Positions 8,622 through 17,388 of a stretch of 64,000 bases of DNA are shown piece after piece. The position numbers and the translations under genes were made by a program. Positions within the stretch are counted from its first letter, which is position 1, and each line of letters starts with the position of its first letter. This stretch comes from Acidobacteriaceae bacterium KBS 146 (lineage in GTDB: Bacteria > Acidobacteriota > Terriglobia > Terriglobales > Acidobacteriaceae), in assembly GCA_000688615.1 (NCBI GenBank), contig JHVA01000001.1, positions 4,199,001 through 4,263,000 on the forward strand, given 5' to 3'. The notes beneath the pieces were generated by a model, which was not told the DNA's origin, did no database searches, and saw only the letters and a list, made by a program, of their open reading frames with translations.

Positions 8622-9539
8622 TCAGGCGATTGGCTGGTGTTCCGGGATATGAGCCTTGGAGCGTGTCGTCAGAATAACCGCGGCGGCAAGAATCATGCAG
8701 CCTCCTGTCCATGCTGTTGGACCAAGGTGTTCGCCGAGGACAAAGACTCCCAACAGACTTCCGATGAGCGGTTCCATGTTGAGTAGAACCCCTGCCTGCG
8801 ATGCCGGTACCTGCGTCAGGCCCCAGTTCCACAACAGTGTCGTTGTGGCGGTACACAAAACTCCGCTCGCCGCTAATGCGACCCAGGCCTTGGTTGAGAC
8901 ATGGGCCAAGGGAGGCATTCCATATCGCAACGGCACCCAGAGCGCCAGCATCCCGGTGCCAAGCAGCAGGCCATACGCCGTAACGACGACCGGAGAGTGG
9001 CGATCCATCAGCCGCTTGTTGAGCAGAATCCAGAACAGGGCGATCGCAAGCGACAACACAACCAGCAGGTCTCCTGCAAGTGAAGGCTGGCCGGCGCCGG
9101 TTCCATGGCGTCCGAGCGCAATCAGAGCAGCACCGGTTGTGGAGCCCGCGAGGGCAATCCAGCCGATCGCATCGAGACGCTCATGCGCGAATAGCGTGGC
9201 TCCGACTGCGAGAATGACCGGCATGGTCCCCACCATCAGCGCCGCATGAGAGACCGTGGTCAGTGAAAGCCCATAAAACTGGATGAGGAACTGAACCGGA
9301 ATTCCCAGGAAGGCGGCAAGCGCCAGGACTCCCCACTCCGATTTATTCAGGCCAGGCCGGTGAGTCGCCAGCAGCGGCAGCAGAACCACGACGGCAAAGA
9401 GGAACCGATAAAGCACCATGTGGGCGAAGGACATCTCGTCCATGGCGATCTTGCCGAAGAAAAAGCCACAACCCCAAAATGAGCTTGCAAGGGCGCAGGA
9501 CAGGAATCCCAGGGCGCGGTGCTTAGAGGGAACTGGCAT
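8622..9539 (-). CDS. EamA/DMT family transporter
   Basis: Ten-helix drug/metabolite transporter with two EamA repeats. Of about 305 residues, nearly all are hydrophobic segments separated by short loops. The first repeat contains SSFWGCGFFFGKIA and the second GVLCTATTTLLWNWGLTQVPASQAG with MEPLIGSLLG, a typical EamA signature. The start is uncertain: the frame opens at TTG 9557, whereas the ATG at 9539 has GGAG only two bases upstream. The ATG is preferred because MPVPSKHRALGFLSCALASS resembles family N-termini. It lies upstream of the FUSC gene in the same direction, and both are likely efflux proteins for small molecules. Confidence 0.88.
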   Translation of the reverse strand: MPVPSKHRALGFLSCALASSFWGCGFFFGKIAMDEMSFAHMVLYRFLFAVVVLLPLLATHRPGLNKSEWGVLALAAFLGIPVQFLIQFYGLSLTTVSHAALMVGTMPVILAVGATLFAHERLDAIGWIALAGSTTGAALIALGRHGTGAGQPSLAGDLLVVLSLAIALFWILLNKRLMDRHSPVVVTAYGLLLGTGMLALWVPLRYGMPPLAHVSTKAWVALAASGVLCTATTTLLWNWGLTQVPASQAGVLLNMEPLIGSLLGVFVLGEHLGPTAWTGGCMILAAAVILTTRSKAHIPEHQPIA

Positions 9540-9561
9540 ATCTCCACTGTCGCACAAATTG

Positions 9562-9591
9562 AGAGGGGCGCAGCCGAAGCTGCGCCCCTCT
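9562..9591 (-). terminator. Strong stem-loop with UUCG tetraloop after the M13 peptidase gene
   Basis: Twelve paired bases (AGAGGGGCGCAG with CTGCGCCCCTCT), extended by a C-G pair that closes a TTCG loop on the minus strand, an exceptionally stable C(UUCG)G tetraloop in RNA. It lies between the end of the M13 gene and the EamA start. The following T-run is poor (CAATTT), so termination may be partial. Confidence 0.75.
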
Positions 9592-9609
9592 GTTGTCGTC
9601 GCGTGTCAG

Positions 9610-11715
9610 CTACCAGACGCGGCAACTGTTCGCCGGAACCATTGGAACTCCCTTCCTACATCCGAAGGCGGAAGAGAAACCAGGCTGATTGACGATGGCT
9701 CCGTTTGCGCGGAAGTGATCGGGTGAGTGTGGATCGGTGAGAACCTGTTGTCGTATCACCTCGGGCCGAGAGTTCTCGCACCAGTTCTGTGCATAGGCAA
9801 TGTAGAACCGTTGCGGTGCCGTGTACCCATTGATCTTGGCATTGACGTCGACTTTGGCCGCCTTCGCTCGCTCAAGGTAAGCCATGTAAGCCAGCAGAAG
9901 TCCACCGTTGTCCGCGGTGTTCTCGCCGAGGGTCAGCTTGCCGTTAACCTTCACATCATCGACAGCGGTGAATCCGCCGTATTCATTGACCAGACAGTCT
10001 GTGCGGGTCTCGAACTTCTTTGCGTCCTCCGGGGTCCACCAATCGGTCATGTTGCCTTTAGCATCGAACTTTCGCCCTTGATCGTCGAAGCCGTGGGTCA
10101 GCTCGTGTCCGATCACCGCGCCAATGTGGCCGTAGTTCACGGCATCGTCCTGCTTCTGATCGTAGAAGGCGGGTTGCAGAATTCCGGCAGGGAAGTTGAT
10201 GTCGTTCATGCTGGGATCGTAGTATGCGTTGACCGTTGGAGGCGTCATGCCCCATTCGCTATGATCGACCGGCTGGCCGATCTTGTTGAGCTGACGGTCA
10301 TTCTCAAAGGCGTTGCCGCGGAACTTGTTGCCAAGTGAATCTTCCGGTTTTACCTCGAGTTTGGTGTAATCGCGCCACTTGTCCGGATAGCCGATCTTGT
10401 TTGCGATGCCGTGCAACTTTTCCCTGGCTTTAACCTTGGTGGTGGGCGACATCCACTCAAGTTGATCGATGTCCTTCCCCATCGCGTTTTCGATGTCGTG
10501 AACCATCTCGAGCATCTTGGCCTTGCTGTCGCCGGCGAAGTATTGCTCGACGTAGACCTGCCCAAGAGCCTCGCCTAAAGCTCCGTTGACTGCGTTGGAA
10601 CAGCGCTTCCAGCGTGCACTCTGCTCGGGCTGGCCAGTCAGAATGCGGCCGTAGAAATCAAAGTTTTCATCATCGAAGCGCTTCGGCAGCCGGTTCGCTG
10701 CTCCCGTCAGCAGGTGATAGCGCATATAGGCCTTGAGGGTATCGAGGTCCGCGCTCCGCAGATTCGCCATCAGGGCTGTGATGAATTCAGGATTCGTGTT
10801 GTTAATCTCCGTGATCGCTGGAGAGTGGATCGCCTGACGGAACTGATCGAAGGAGTCCGCATCCACTGTCTCGTTGAAGGTAGCGATCGTTTGCAGGTGG
10901 TAAACCTTCTCCGGATCGCGTCGCTCCGTCACCGGCATCGAGGCTTTTGCAAGCTTCGTTTCGAACGCCATGATGGCGTCGGCATCTTTCTTCGCTTTTT
11001 CCGCGGGAGTTCCTGCCAGCGTCAGCATCTTTGCGACGTGTTCGACGTATTGTTTGCGAACGGTCTCGTCCTTGGCTCCCGTCCGGAAGTAGTAGTCCCG
11101 CTCCGGAAGGCCGAGGCCGGCTTGATCGATAAAGGCGATCTGCTTGGCCGCATCCTTGAAATCCTGCTGCTCCCCATAGCCGAAGAACACGTCGATTCCA
11201 TATCGCTGGAGCTCACCGATCAGAGGAGCCAGATCATTCAGAGAGCTGATGGAATCGATCTTGTCCAGGTAGGGCTTCAAGGGTGCCAGGCCCTCCCTCT
11301 CGATGGCGTCGGTATCCATGCAGCTCTTGTAGTAATCGCCTATCTTCTGTTCGTTGGGGCTACGGCTGGCTCCTCCGGCGGCGGCTTTGGCCAGGATGCC
11401 GTTCAGCGACTGAGTGTTGACGTTGTAGAGTGCATAAAACTGATCCACTTCCGGTTGATCGGAGGGAATTGGGTGATTCGCCGCAAACTTCCCGCAGGCA
11501 AACTTGTAGAAGTCGTTGCAGGGATCGACCGAGGTGTCCAGAGAGGTGGCGTCAAACCCGGGAATCGGTTGATAGACCTCGGCAGGTTTTGCAGCGGAAA
11601 CGTCCGTTGCCTTGGCGGAATTCGTCTGCGCGCCCGCGGTAGTCGCCAGCACCAGGACAGCAGAGAAGACGAGCCGCCCCTGAGCCCACCGCTGTAGCGT
11701 TCTTTCTTTTCTCAT
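9610..11715 (-). CDS. Secreted M13 family zinc endopeptidase (neprilysin/PepO-like)
   Basis: Metalloendopeptidase of about 701 residues. A signal peptide (LVFSAVLVLATTAGA) is followed by the N-terminal M13 domain, starting with DPCNDFYKFACGKF, and the catalytic domain with VIGHELTHGFDDQGRKFD (HExxH), the GENTADNGG glutamate motif, and a C-terminal CRVW, all hallmarks of M13. The ATG at 11715 has GAGG nine bases upstream; the longer frame to 11748 adds only a short charged leader. It probably degrades small peptides in the periplasm. With the nearby M28 peptidase it gives this region a peptide-scavenging character. Confidence 0.95.
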   Translation of the reverse strand: MRKERTLQRWAQGRLVFSAVLVLATTAGAQTNSAKATDVSAAKPAEVYQPIPGFDATSLDTSVDPCNDFYKFACGKFAANHPIPSDQPEVDQFYALYNVNTQSLNGILAKAAAGGASRSPNEQKIGDYYKSCMDTDAIEREGLAPLKPYLDKIDSISSLNDLAPLIGELQRYGIDVFFGYGEQQDFKDAAKQIAFIDQAGLGLPERDYYFRTGAKDETVRKQYVEHVAKMLTLAGTPAEKAKKDADAIMAFETKLAKASMPVTERRDPEKVYHLQTIATFNETVDADSFDQFRQAIHSPAITEINNTNPEFITALMANLRSADLDTLKAYMRYHLLTGAANRLPKRFDDENFDFYGRILTGQPEQSARWKRCSNAVNGALGEALGQVYVEQYFAGDSKAKMLEMVHDIENAMGKDIDQLEWMSPTTKVKAREKLHGIANKIGYPDKWRDYTKLEVKPEDSLGNKFRGNAFENDRQLNKIGQPVDHSEWGMTPPTVNAYYDPSMNDINFPAGILQPAFYDQKQDDAVNYGHIGAVIGHELTHGFDDQGRKFDAKGNMTDWWTPEDAKKFETRTDCLVNEYGGFTAVDDVKVNGKLTLGENTADNGGLLLAYMAYLERAKAAKVDVNAKINGYTAPQRFYIAYAQNWCENSRPEVIRQQVLTDPHSPDHFRANGAIVNQPGFSSAFGCRKGVPMVPANSCRVW

Positions 11716-11868
11716 CTTGCTTTTCCTCTCAGGTTCCAGTGCAATCATTTGTCTTTTGTATCATCGGGATTCGGAAGAGAAGAGGGCTTCCCGCTTCCCA
11801 TTGGCGAGCGCCACGCGTCTGTGAAACAGTAATATCCAACTGTCCCTTCGGGATACGCGTTACCTGTC

Positions 11869-13527
11869 ATGCCGGTTCCCAGCATCATCTTCGCCAGTCG
11901 CCGGTTTCGCAAGACGCCTGGCACCGTCTTGCTTGCGGTAATGCTGCTTTTTGTGACGAGCGACGGCCTTGCGAAAGGCCCGGATCCGGCAGCCCGTATC
12001 CCTCTCGCTCCATTCGGCTTTCAAGTCCCCTTATCCCAGTTCCTGCTGTCTGGCAGTTCGATGTTGACGGTGGATTTCGTTGATCCCACGCACCTTCTGG
12101 TGACTTATAGCACCAAACGGCTGTTGAAGCGGCTGGCCGAGTGTCCTCCGGCAGATCAGGACCGCGTGGTGGATGTTGTCCTCCTCGAGCTGCCCTCCGG
12201 CAGGATGCTCGCAAAGAATTCATGGCGTACGCACGATCACGGCCAGTATCTGTGGAATCTCGGGCGGGGCCGGTTCATGCTGCGCATTCGCGATACCCTG
12301 ACGACCTTTGCTCCGATGGTGAACCTGCCCAGGGGAAACGCCTTTCTTCAACGTCCATTTATTAAGTCCGATCGCCGGATCGGCGGCGTCCTGCTATCGC
12401 CCGACGCCGACCTCATGATCCTGGAGACTGTGGAACCGCGGCACCAGGATGACATCCTGGGAGATCAGCCGAAGGAGCAGGAGATGCCGGTTCAGATCAA
12501 CTTCTTCCGCCTGATCAGCCTGAACGGCGACGAGATCGAGGTGCGCGCGACAGGGGCCCTGCGGTCTCGGGTTCCGGGAAGAATTCCAGCCGACTCGGCG
12601 GGTTATATCGCGATCCTGGATGAGGGACGCCAGCATTGGAGCTTCGACTTCAAGAGCTACGGCGGCAAGACCAAGGAGCTCGCCGGTTTCGACTCAACCT
12701 GCCGCCCGTCTCCCATGCTTGTGAGCCGTAGCGAGTTCATCGCCTTCGGCTGTCATCTCAGCCATACCCCCCAGGTCATTGGAGCCTTCAATATGAGAGG
12801 CGAAGAGATGTGGGAGCAGAATATGACCGAAAGCTATGTTGCCCCTACCTTCGCGTACGCGCCGGGGAGTGGCCGCTTTGCCTTCAGCCGGGTTTTGACG
12901 CGTTCTTCGCTGGTCGACTCCGAATCTTTCAGTCCGGAGTTATTTGAGGGACAGATGGTGACGGTCTACCAGACCGACAGTGGCAGGCAATTGCTTCGTG
13001 TCGACGCCGCCCCGATCGCGCGCGCTGGCCAGAACTTTGCTCTTGCACCTGACGGAATGAGTCTGGCGGTCGTGCGCGGCGACACGGTGGAGGTCTACAA
13101 TCTCCCGCCCCTGACCTCCGACGAACGGAAGGCGGTGCAGATGGCGAACGCATCGGCTCCTCAGATCGATGGAGACCCGTCGATGTTGTTGTCTTCTGGG
13201 GGCAATGCCAGTGCGGGTCCTCCGGCAGCTTCAAGCGCCTCGGGCGCCTCGGCCGCTCCACCACCCCAGCCTGTGAGCCCCGCCGAATCGAGCTCTACCG
13301 CCAACACAGCACCGGAACCAGCGCAGGCTCCCGCTGCTGATTCCCCTGCCGCGGCCCGTCCATCATCGGTACCTCCCGCGGCAGAATCGCAACCAGGTGG
13401 CGCGCGAGAGAAGACCAATACCTCATCCAACGAGAGCGCTGAACCGGAGCAACGCCGTCCGCCAACTCTCTATGGGCCGGGAGAGAGTCATGGAAGCGAC
13501 CCCGCCCACCGGGACGATCCCCGATAA
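11869..13527 (+). CDS. Secreted beta-propeller-like protein with Ala/Pro/Ser tail
   Basis: A 552-residue protein of unknown function. The N-terminus has Arg-rich residues followed by a hydrophobic segment (VLLAVMLLFVTS) that fits a signal peptide. Residues about 50-420 contain repeated beta-type segments with WD/LPxDG-like turns (for example LLSPDADLMILE and FALAPDGMSLAVV), suggestive of a beta-propeller. The last 130 residues are an Ala/Pro/Ser/Gln-rich, probably disordered tail ending in charged residues. No catalytic motif is seen. There is no clear Shine-Dalgarno at the ATG, so the start is moderate. A perfect terminator follows directly. Confidence 0.75.
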   Translation: MPVPSIIFASRRFRKTPGTVLLAVMLLFVTSDGLAKGPDPAARIPLAPFGFQVPLSQFLLSGSSMLTVDFVDPTHLLVTYSTKRLLKRLAECPPADQDRVVDVVLLELPSGRMLAKNSWRTHDHGQYLWNLGRGRFMLRIRDTLTTFAPMVNLPRGNAFLQRPFIKSDRRIGGVLLSPDADLMILETVEPRHQDDILGDQPKEQEMPVQINFFRLISLNGDEIEVRATGALRSRVPGRIPADSAGYIAILDEGRQHWSFDFKSYGGKTKELAGFDSTCRPSPMLVSRSEFIAFGCHLSHTPQVIGAFNMRGEEMWEQNMTESYVAPTFAYAPGSGRFAFSRVLTRSSLVDSESFSPELFEGQMVTVYQTDSGRQLLRVDAAPIARAGQNFALAPDGMSLAVVRGDTVEVYNLPPLTSDERKAVQMANASAPQIDGDPSMLLSSGGNASAGPPAASSASGASAAPPPQPVSPAESSSTANTAPEPAQAPAADSPAAARPSSVPPAAESQPGGAREKTNTSSNESAEPEQRRPPTLYGPGESHGSDPAHRDDPR

Positions 13528-13530
13528 CAA

Positions 13531-13564
13531 GCAAAAGAGCCAGTCTTCTGACTGGCTCTTTTGC
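13531..13564. terminator. Bidirectional terminator
   Basis: Perfect 15-bp stem GCAAAAGAGCCAGTC, loop TTCT, GACTGGCTCTTTTGC. It lies between the convergent propeller-like gene and rpsT, with A and T tracts on both sides, so it probably serves both. Confidence 0.9.
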
Positions 13565-13596
13565 ATGAATCGGGAAACTTAAAATCTGATGCCGAA

Positions 13597-13875
13597 CTAG
13601 GCAGCCTTCGGAGCGACCACTGCCTTGACGCGGGCGTTCAGGCGAGCCTTGTAACGGCTCGCGGTGTTCTTGTGGAGGATGCCCTTCTGAACGCTCTTGT
13701 CCAGAACCGACACGGTGGAGCTGTATGCCGCACGGAGCGTCTGGGCATCGCCCTTGACGATAGCCTCACGCAGGGTGCGCAGGCTTCCGCGAAGCTTGCT
13801 CTTGTTGGCGCGATTAATCGCGGTCTTGGTCTCTGTCTGACGGGTGCGCTTCAGCGACGAAATATGATTTGCCAT
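13597..13875 (-). CDS. rpsT: 30S ribosomal protein S20
   Basis: 92-residue basic helical protein matching S20: N-terminal [15 protein letters not shown], central [10 protein letters not shown], and the conserved C-terminal [20 protein letters not shown]. It binds 16S rRNA and assembles early into the small subunit. The length is normal. It is monocistronic, with a terminator downstream and its own promoter candidate upstream (-35 TTGACC, -10 TAAACT). In E. coli S20 regulates its own translation; nothing specific for that was identified here. Confidence 0.98.
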   Translation of the reverse strand: MANHISSLKRTRQTETKTAINRANKSKLRGSLRTLREAIVKGDAQTLRAAYSSTVSVLDKSVQKGILHKNTASRYKARLNARVKAVVAPKAA

Positions 13876-14312
13876 TCTGAACTCTCTTTATACCCTGAAT
13901 CTTAGTCGGGAAATTTTGGGGCGCAGGCCTCAGGCTGGCCAGAAACACAGCCTGAACCATCCCCTGCAAACTCTAAGTTTAGAGAAAACTATAGCTTGGG
14001 TCAACTGCAACCTCTCTATTTCTCTGGAAATAGGCCCGACGTCCAGCGGCCTGCACCCGCCTCGGAAAGTCCATCCCGTGGTTACTCCTTTAGATTCATC
14101 TCTGTTGAAAACGAGTCTTGACGAGTCTGGCAGTCGGGGCTAGTCTGTGCCCATCGTCGGCATACGATTGGCAACGAACGCCAACCCGGTCGCAACGCCT
14201 GAATGGTCCATCCAGCCTGTGCGTTTTTGCCGAGGCCGCAACCTCGCCTACCCCACTTGTATCCAATCCAGTAGGACAACCCTGTTGTTGCTGACGGAGG
14301 TCAGACACACAC
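13876..14312. other. Divergent intergenic region between rpsT and phoH
   Basis: 437 bases. It contains the rpsT promoter candidate (13976-14004, minus strand), a dyad CTCTAA/TTAGAG at 13971-13984 that overlaps its -10, and a weak TTGACG/TAGTCT pair at 14118-14146 on the plus strand that could serve phoH. The phoH leader would be about 160 bases. No convincing gene or RNA gene was found. Confidence 0.55.
13976..14004 (-). promoter_or_regulatory. Candidate rpsT promoter
   Basis: On the minus strand, -35 TTGACC (13999-14004) is separated by 17 bases from -10 TAAACT (13976-13981). The -10 is a 4 of 6 match. It overlaps a CTCTAA/TTAGAG dyad. Confidence 0.5.
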
Positions 14313-15359
14313 TTGATTAAACAAGCCATCGAAATCACCCCAGGTATCGAATTGCTGTACGGAACCCACGACGAAAACCTACGCCTGTTGGAAGACGGGC
14401 TGCACGTGACAATCGATCTCCGGTCGGATGCGATTCACGTAACCGGCAATGCGGACAGCGTTGCCCGGGTGGAACGTGTCTTTTCCGATTTCGAGGCTCT
14501 GCGCAAGGCAGGAGTGAATCTGCACAACGGGGAACTCCGCGGAATGCTCAAGATGATCGTGGCGGACCCATCGGCGACGATTAAATCTCTTCTAGACTCC
14601 GGCAAGCAGCGTTCTGCCGGGGTCAAGCGGATGGTGCAACCGCGTTCCATCAACCAGAGCCGCTATGTCGAGGCGATCGAGCAGCATGACATGGTCTTCG
14701 GGCTAGGTCCGGCTGGAACAGGCAAGACCTATCTTGCAGTGGCCATGGCAGTCTCTGCACTCCTGGCCAAGAAGGTCAGCAGGATCGTGCTGGTTCGGCC
14801 CGCGGTCGAGGCTGGAGAGCGACTCGGATTTCTGCCGGGCTCCCTTCAGGAGAAGGTCGACCCCTATCTGCGACCGCTTTACGATGCGCTCTACGATCTT
14901 GTCGATCCCGTCAAGGTGGACAAGATGCTCGAGACTAACGTCATCGAAGTCGCGCCGCTGGCGTTTATGCGCGGACGAACGCTGAACGATGCTTTCGTCA
15001 TCATGGACGAGGCTCAGAACACGACGACAGAGCAGATGAAGATGTTCGTCACCCGTCTGGGCAACAACTCCAAGGCCGTCATCACAGGAGACCTCACCCA
15101 AACCGATCTTCCGAACCCCAAGCGTTCCGGCCTTCTGGAAGCGCTGCATGTACTCGATGGGGTCGAAGGCATTCGCTTCTGTCACTTCGAGGATACGGAC
15201 GTCGTCCGTCATCATCTGGTACAGAGAATCGTTCGAGCTTACGACAGCTACAGTCGGGCCCAGCAGGAGCTTCCGCTCTCAATGGGGGAGCCGGTTTTGC
15301 CGGAGTCGCAGATGGCAACGGCGGACAAGAACAAAGCCCGCGCTGCGAAACCACAGTAG
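14313..15359 (+). CDS. phoH: PhoH family NTPase (YbeZ/PhoH-like)
   Basis: 348-residue P-loop NTPase of the PhoH/YbeZ family. Walker A GPAGTGKT is at about residue 132, Walker B IMDEAQNTT near 233, with the conserved FVTRLGNNSKAVITGD and QTDLP motifs. The N-terminal 100 residues form a KH-like RNA-binding region, as usual. The start is TTG at 14313; GGAGG at 14296-14300 is 12 bases upstream, slightly far but the only candidate. It is followed by ybeY and a corC-like gene, the conserved ybeZYX arrangement, and probably works with YbeY in rRNA maturation and quality control. Confidence 0.95.
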   Translation: MIKQAIEITPGIELLYGTHDENLRLLEDGLHVTIDLRSDAIHVTGNADSVARVERVFSDFEALRKAGVNLHNGELRGMLKMIVADPSATIKSLLDSGKQRSAGVKRMVQPRSINQSRYVEAIEQHDMVFGLGPAGTGKTYLAVAMAVSALLAKKVSRIVLVRPAVEAGERLGFLPGSLQEKVDPYLRPLYDALYDLVDPVKVDKMLETNVIEVAPLAFMRGRTLNDAFVIMDEAQNTTTEQMKMFVTRLGNNSKAVITGDLTQTDLPNPKRSGLLEALHVLDGVEGIRFCHFEDTDVVRHHLVQRIVRAYDSYSRAQQELPLSMGEPVLPESQMATADKNKARAAKPQ

Positions 15360-15376
15360 TAGCAATGAGATACTAT

Positions 15377-15424
15377 CGTCATCAGGGGAAGAGCGCTGAA
15401 CGAAACGCTCCTCTCCTGATGACG
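15377..15424 (+). terminator. Long stem-loop between phoH and ybeY
   Basis: A 19-position stem with two mismatches starts CGTCATCAGG and ends CCTGATGACG, loop CTGAACGAAA, followed by TTGCCTTTTG. It may be a partial terminator or an RNA-processing site that lowers expression of the downstream genes. Confidence 0.55.
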
Positions 15425-15455
15425 TTGCCTTTTGTGCGCTGACCATCAGCAGACG

Positions 15456-15953
15456 ATGATCACCATCGAGCCTCCAAGTACACGTTCCAGCTCCATCGCG
15501 TTGGCCAAGCCGGGCCTGACGCGGTTCCTTCGTCGTGCCCAGAAGGCTGTCGGCCTGACAGGAGAGGTCGGCGTGCTTCTGACGTCGGATGAAGAGATTC
15601 GGCGGCTGAACCGGACCTTTCGCAAGAAAAACAAAGCCACGGATGTGCTTAGTTTCCCGGCCCCCAAGCAACTGGCAGGCGAACACGCCGGCGATCTGGC
15701 GATCTCTGTGGACACCGCAGCCCGGCAGGCGGAAACCTTCGGGCATGCCCTGAGCGACGAACTTCGCATCCTGTTGCTGCACGGTCTGTTGCATCTCTCT
15801 GGCATGGACCATGAGGTCGATTCCGGCGAGATGGCTCAGCGCGAGGCGGAACTTCGTGCGGAGCTGAAGTTGCCTGTTTCCCTGATCGAGCGAGTCTCAC
15901 AGCCGCGACCCGGAAAGCGGCGTGAGAAGCCCGTGAGGAGCCGAAGCCGATGA
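15456..15953 (+). CDS. ybeY: Endoribonuclease YbeY, 16S rRNA maturation factor
   Basis: About 165 residues with the YbeY zinc motif HGLLHLSGMDHE (three His), preceded by the conserved KKNKATDVLSFP segment and DEEIRRLN. YbeY is a single-strand endoribonuclease needed for 16S rRNA 3'-end processing and 70S quality control. The frame opens at TTG 15432, but the ATG at 15456 matches family N-termini better; neither has a clear Shine-Dalgarno. The C-terminal tail (about 25 Arg/Lys/Pro-rich residues) is longer than usual. The stop overlaps the next start (ATGA), which indicates translational coupling. Confidence 0.94.
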   Translation: MITIEPPSTRSSSIALAKPGLTRFLRRAQKAVGLTGEVGVLLTSDEEIRRLNRTFRKKNKATDVLSFPAPKQLAGEHAGDLAISVDTAARQAETFGHALSDELRILLLHGLLHLSGMDHEVDSGEMAQREAELRAELKLPVSLIERVSQPRPGKRREKPVRSRSR

Positions 15954-17317
15954 ACTGGATGAATCTGCTCTACGGAGTCACTCTCGGCGTGCTCCTGATC
16001 GTGCTGGCCTTGGCCTCCTACGTTGATCGGGTGTACTCGGAGATGGGTAAGTTTCTTGCCCGTGAGTATCAGGACAACATCGATACATGGGAAGAGATGA
16101 TCGAGCCGCGGTTGCGTCTTGGGCGGGAATCGATTGCACTCTCCGCCTCGGTTTTGCGCCAGCTATCGTTGGCCGGGATATCCCTGTTCTGGGGGCTACA
16201 GCTCTATCAGGTGATCAGCGGGCATGTAGAGTCTCCCAGCGGCGGAGCCATCGCCCGTGCGGTGGCCGAGTTGATCCTGCTGATTCTGATCTGTGATCGG
16301 CTTGTGCCACAGATTCTTTTTACCCGCACACGAGGGCTCTGGATTCGGAGAATCACCGTTCTCCTGCAAGTATTCTTTTTTCTGATTTTGCCGGTAACGA
16401 TTGTCCTGCAGCTTCTGCTTTCGATTGCCGCCCTTGCTGAACCGGAAGATAAGCAAGAAGAGGAGCGGCCTTTAGAGGCGATGGAAGCCCTGCTGGAGGC
16501 CGGGGAGGAAGAGGGCATTCTCGAGGAGTCGGACCGGGATCTTGTGCGTTCGGCGGTCGAGTTTGGCGACAAGGTGGTTCGAGAGGTGATGACGCCGCGG
16601 CCCGAGATATTCGCGGTTCGCGGGAACCTGACCCTGAAGGAGTTCACGGCTGAGATCAATGAGCATGCGTTTTCGCGGGTTCCGGTGTACTCCGACTCTC
16701 TGGATCACGTAACCGGAATTGCATTTGCCCATGACCTGCTGAAGGTGCTGGATGTCGAAGCTGGGACCCGTACCGTGGCACAGATCCAGCGTCCAGCCGC
16801 CTTTGTGCCTGAGACCAAGATGGTGGCAGAGCTGCTGCGTGAGATGCAGCGCGAGAAGCAGCATATGCGCATCGTTATTGATGAGTACGGCGGAGTAGCC
16901 GGTCTGGTTACGATTGAAGATCTGCTCGAGGCCATCGTCGGGGACATCGCGGACGAGCATGATGAGCCGGAGTTGGATGCATCTCCAGTGCGCGAGCCGG
17001 ATGGTTCTTTTATCGTGCCGGGTAGCTTCGAGGTTTCGCGGCTGAAGGAACTCTTTTCCGAACAGATAGCCCAGATATCGAATCGACCTGCTGAAGATGG
17101 CGAGACTCCAGATGACGCTCAGAAGCGCGAAGAAGAGAGGGAGCTTTCTCTGGTGCCGGACGAGTATGAGTCAACGACAGTTGGAGGACTAGTGTCGGAG
17201 ATGGCGGGCCACATTCCGGTCGAGGGCGAGGTGGTTGAGCAGGATGGCCTTAGAGTTGAAGTGCTCTCCTCAACCGACCGCAGGATCGGAAGAGTGCGGG
17301 TGAGACTGGCACATTAG
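15950..17317 (+). CDS. CBS-domain membrane protein, CorC/HlyC family
   Basis: 455 residues: an N-terminal membrane region of about four helices (a divergent CNNM/DUF21-like part), an acidic linker, two CBS domains (about residues 205-325, including REVMTPRPEIFAV and IDEYGGVAGLVTIEDLLEAIVGDI) and a C-terminal CorC_HlyC (transporter-associated) domain. Relatives take part in Mg2+/Co2+ efflux or homeostasis. It overlaps ybeY by four bases, so phoH, ybeY and this gene form one operon. The classic HlyC annotation as a haemolysin is historical and not meant here. Confidence 0.9.
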   Translation: MNWMNLLYGVTLGVLLIVLALASYVDRVYSEMGKFLAREYQDNIDTWEEMIEPRLRLGRESIALSASVLRQLSLAGISLFWGLQLYQVISGHVESPSGGAIARAVAELILLILICDRLVPQILFTRTRGLWIRRITVLLQVFFFLILPVTIVLQLLLSIAALAEPEDKQEEERPLEAMEALLEAGEEEGILEESDRDLVRSAVEFGDKVVREVMTPRPEIFAVRGNLTLKEFTAEINEHAFSRVPVYSDSLDHVTGIAFAHDLLKVLDVEAGTRTVAQIQRPAAFVPETKMVAELLREMQREKQHMRIVIDEYGGVAGLVTIEDLLEAIVGDIADEHDEPELDASPVREPDGSFIVPGSFEVSRLKELFSEQIAQISNRPAEDGETPDDAQKREEERELSLVPDEYESTTVGGLVSEMAGHIPVEGEVVEQDGLRVEVLSSTDRRIGRVRVRLAH

Positions 17318-17340
17318 GCGGAGCGGAACCCTTCGAAAGG

Positions 17341-17370
17341 TGGCTGCGGCAAATGAAATCGCCGCAGCCA
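17341..17370. terminator. Stem-loop between convergent genes
   Basis: Perfect 10-bp stem TGGCTGCGGC / GCCGCAGCCA with loop AAATGAAATC, between the corC-like gene and the convergent secreted propeller gene. There is no T-run, so this is a weak or Rho-assisted terminator. Confidence 0.5.
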
Positions 17371-17388
17371 TCTCTGCGTTGGTAACGA

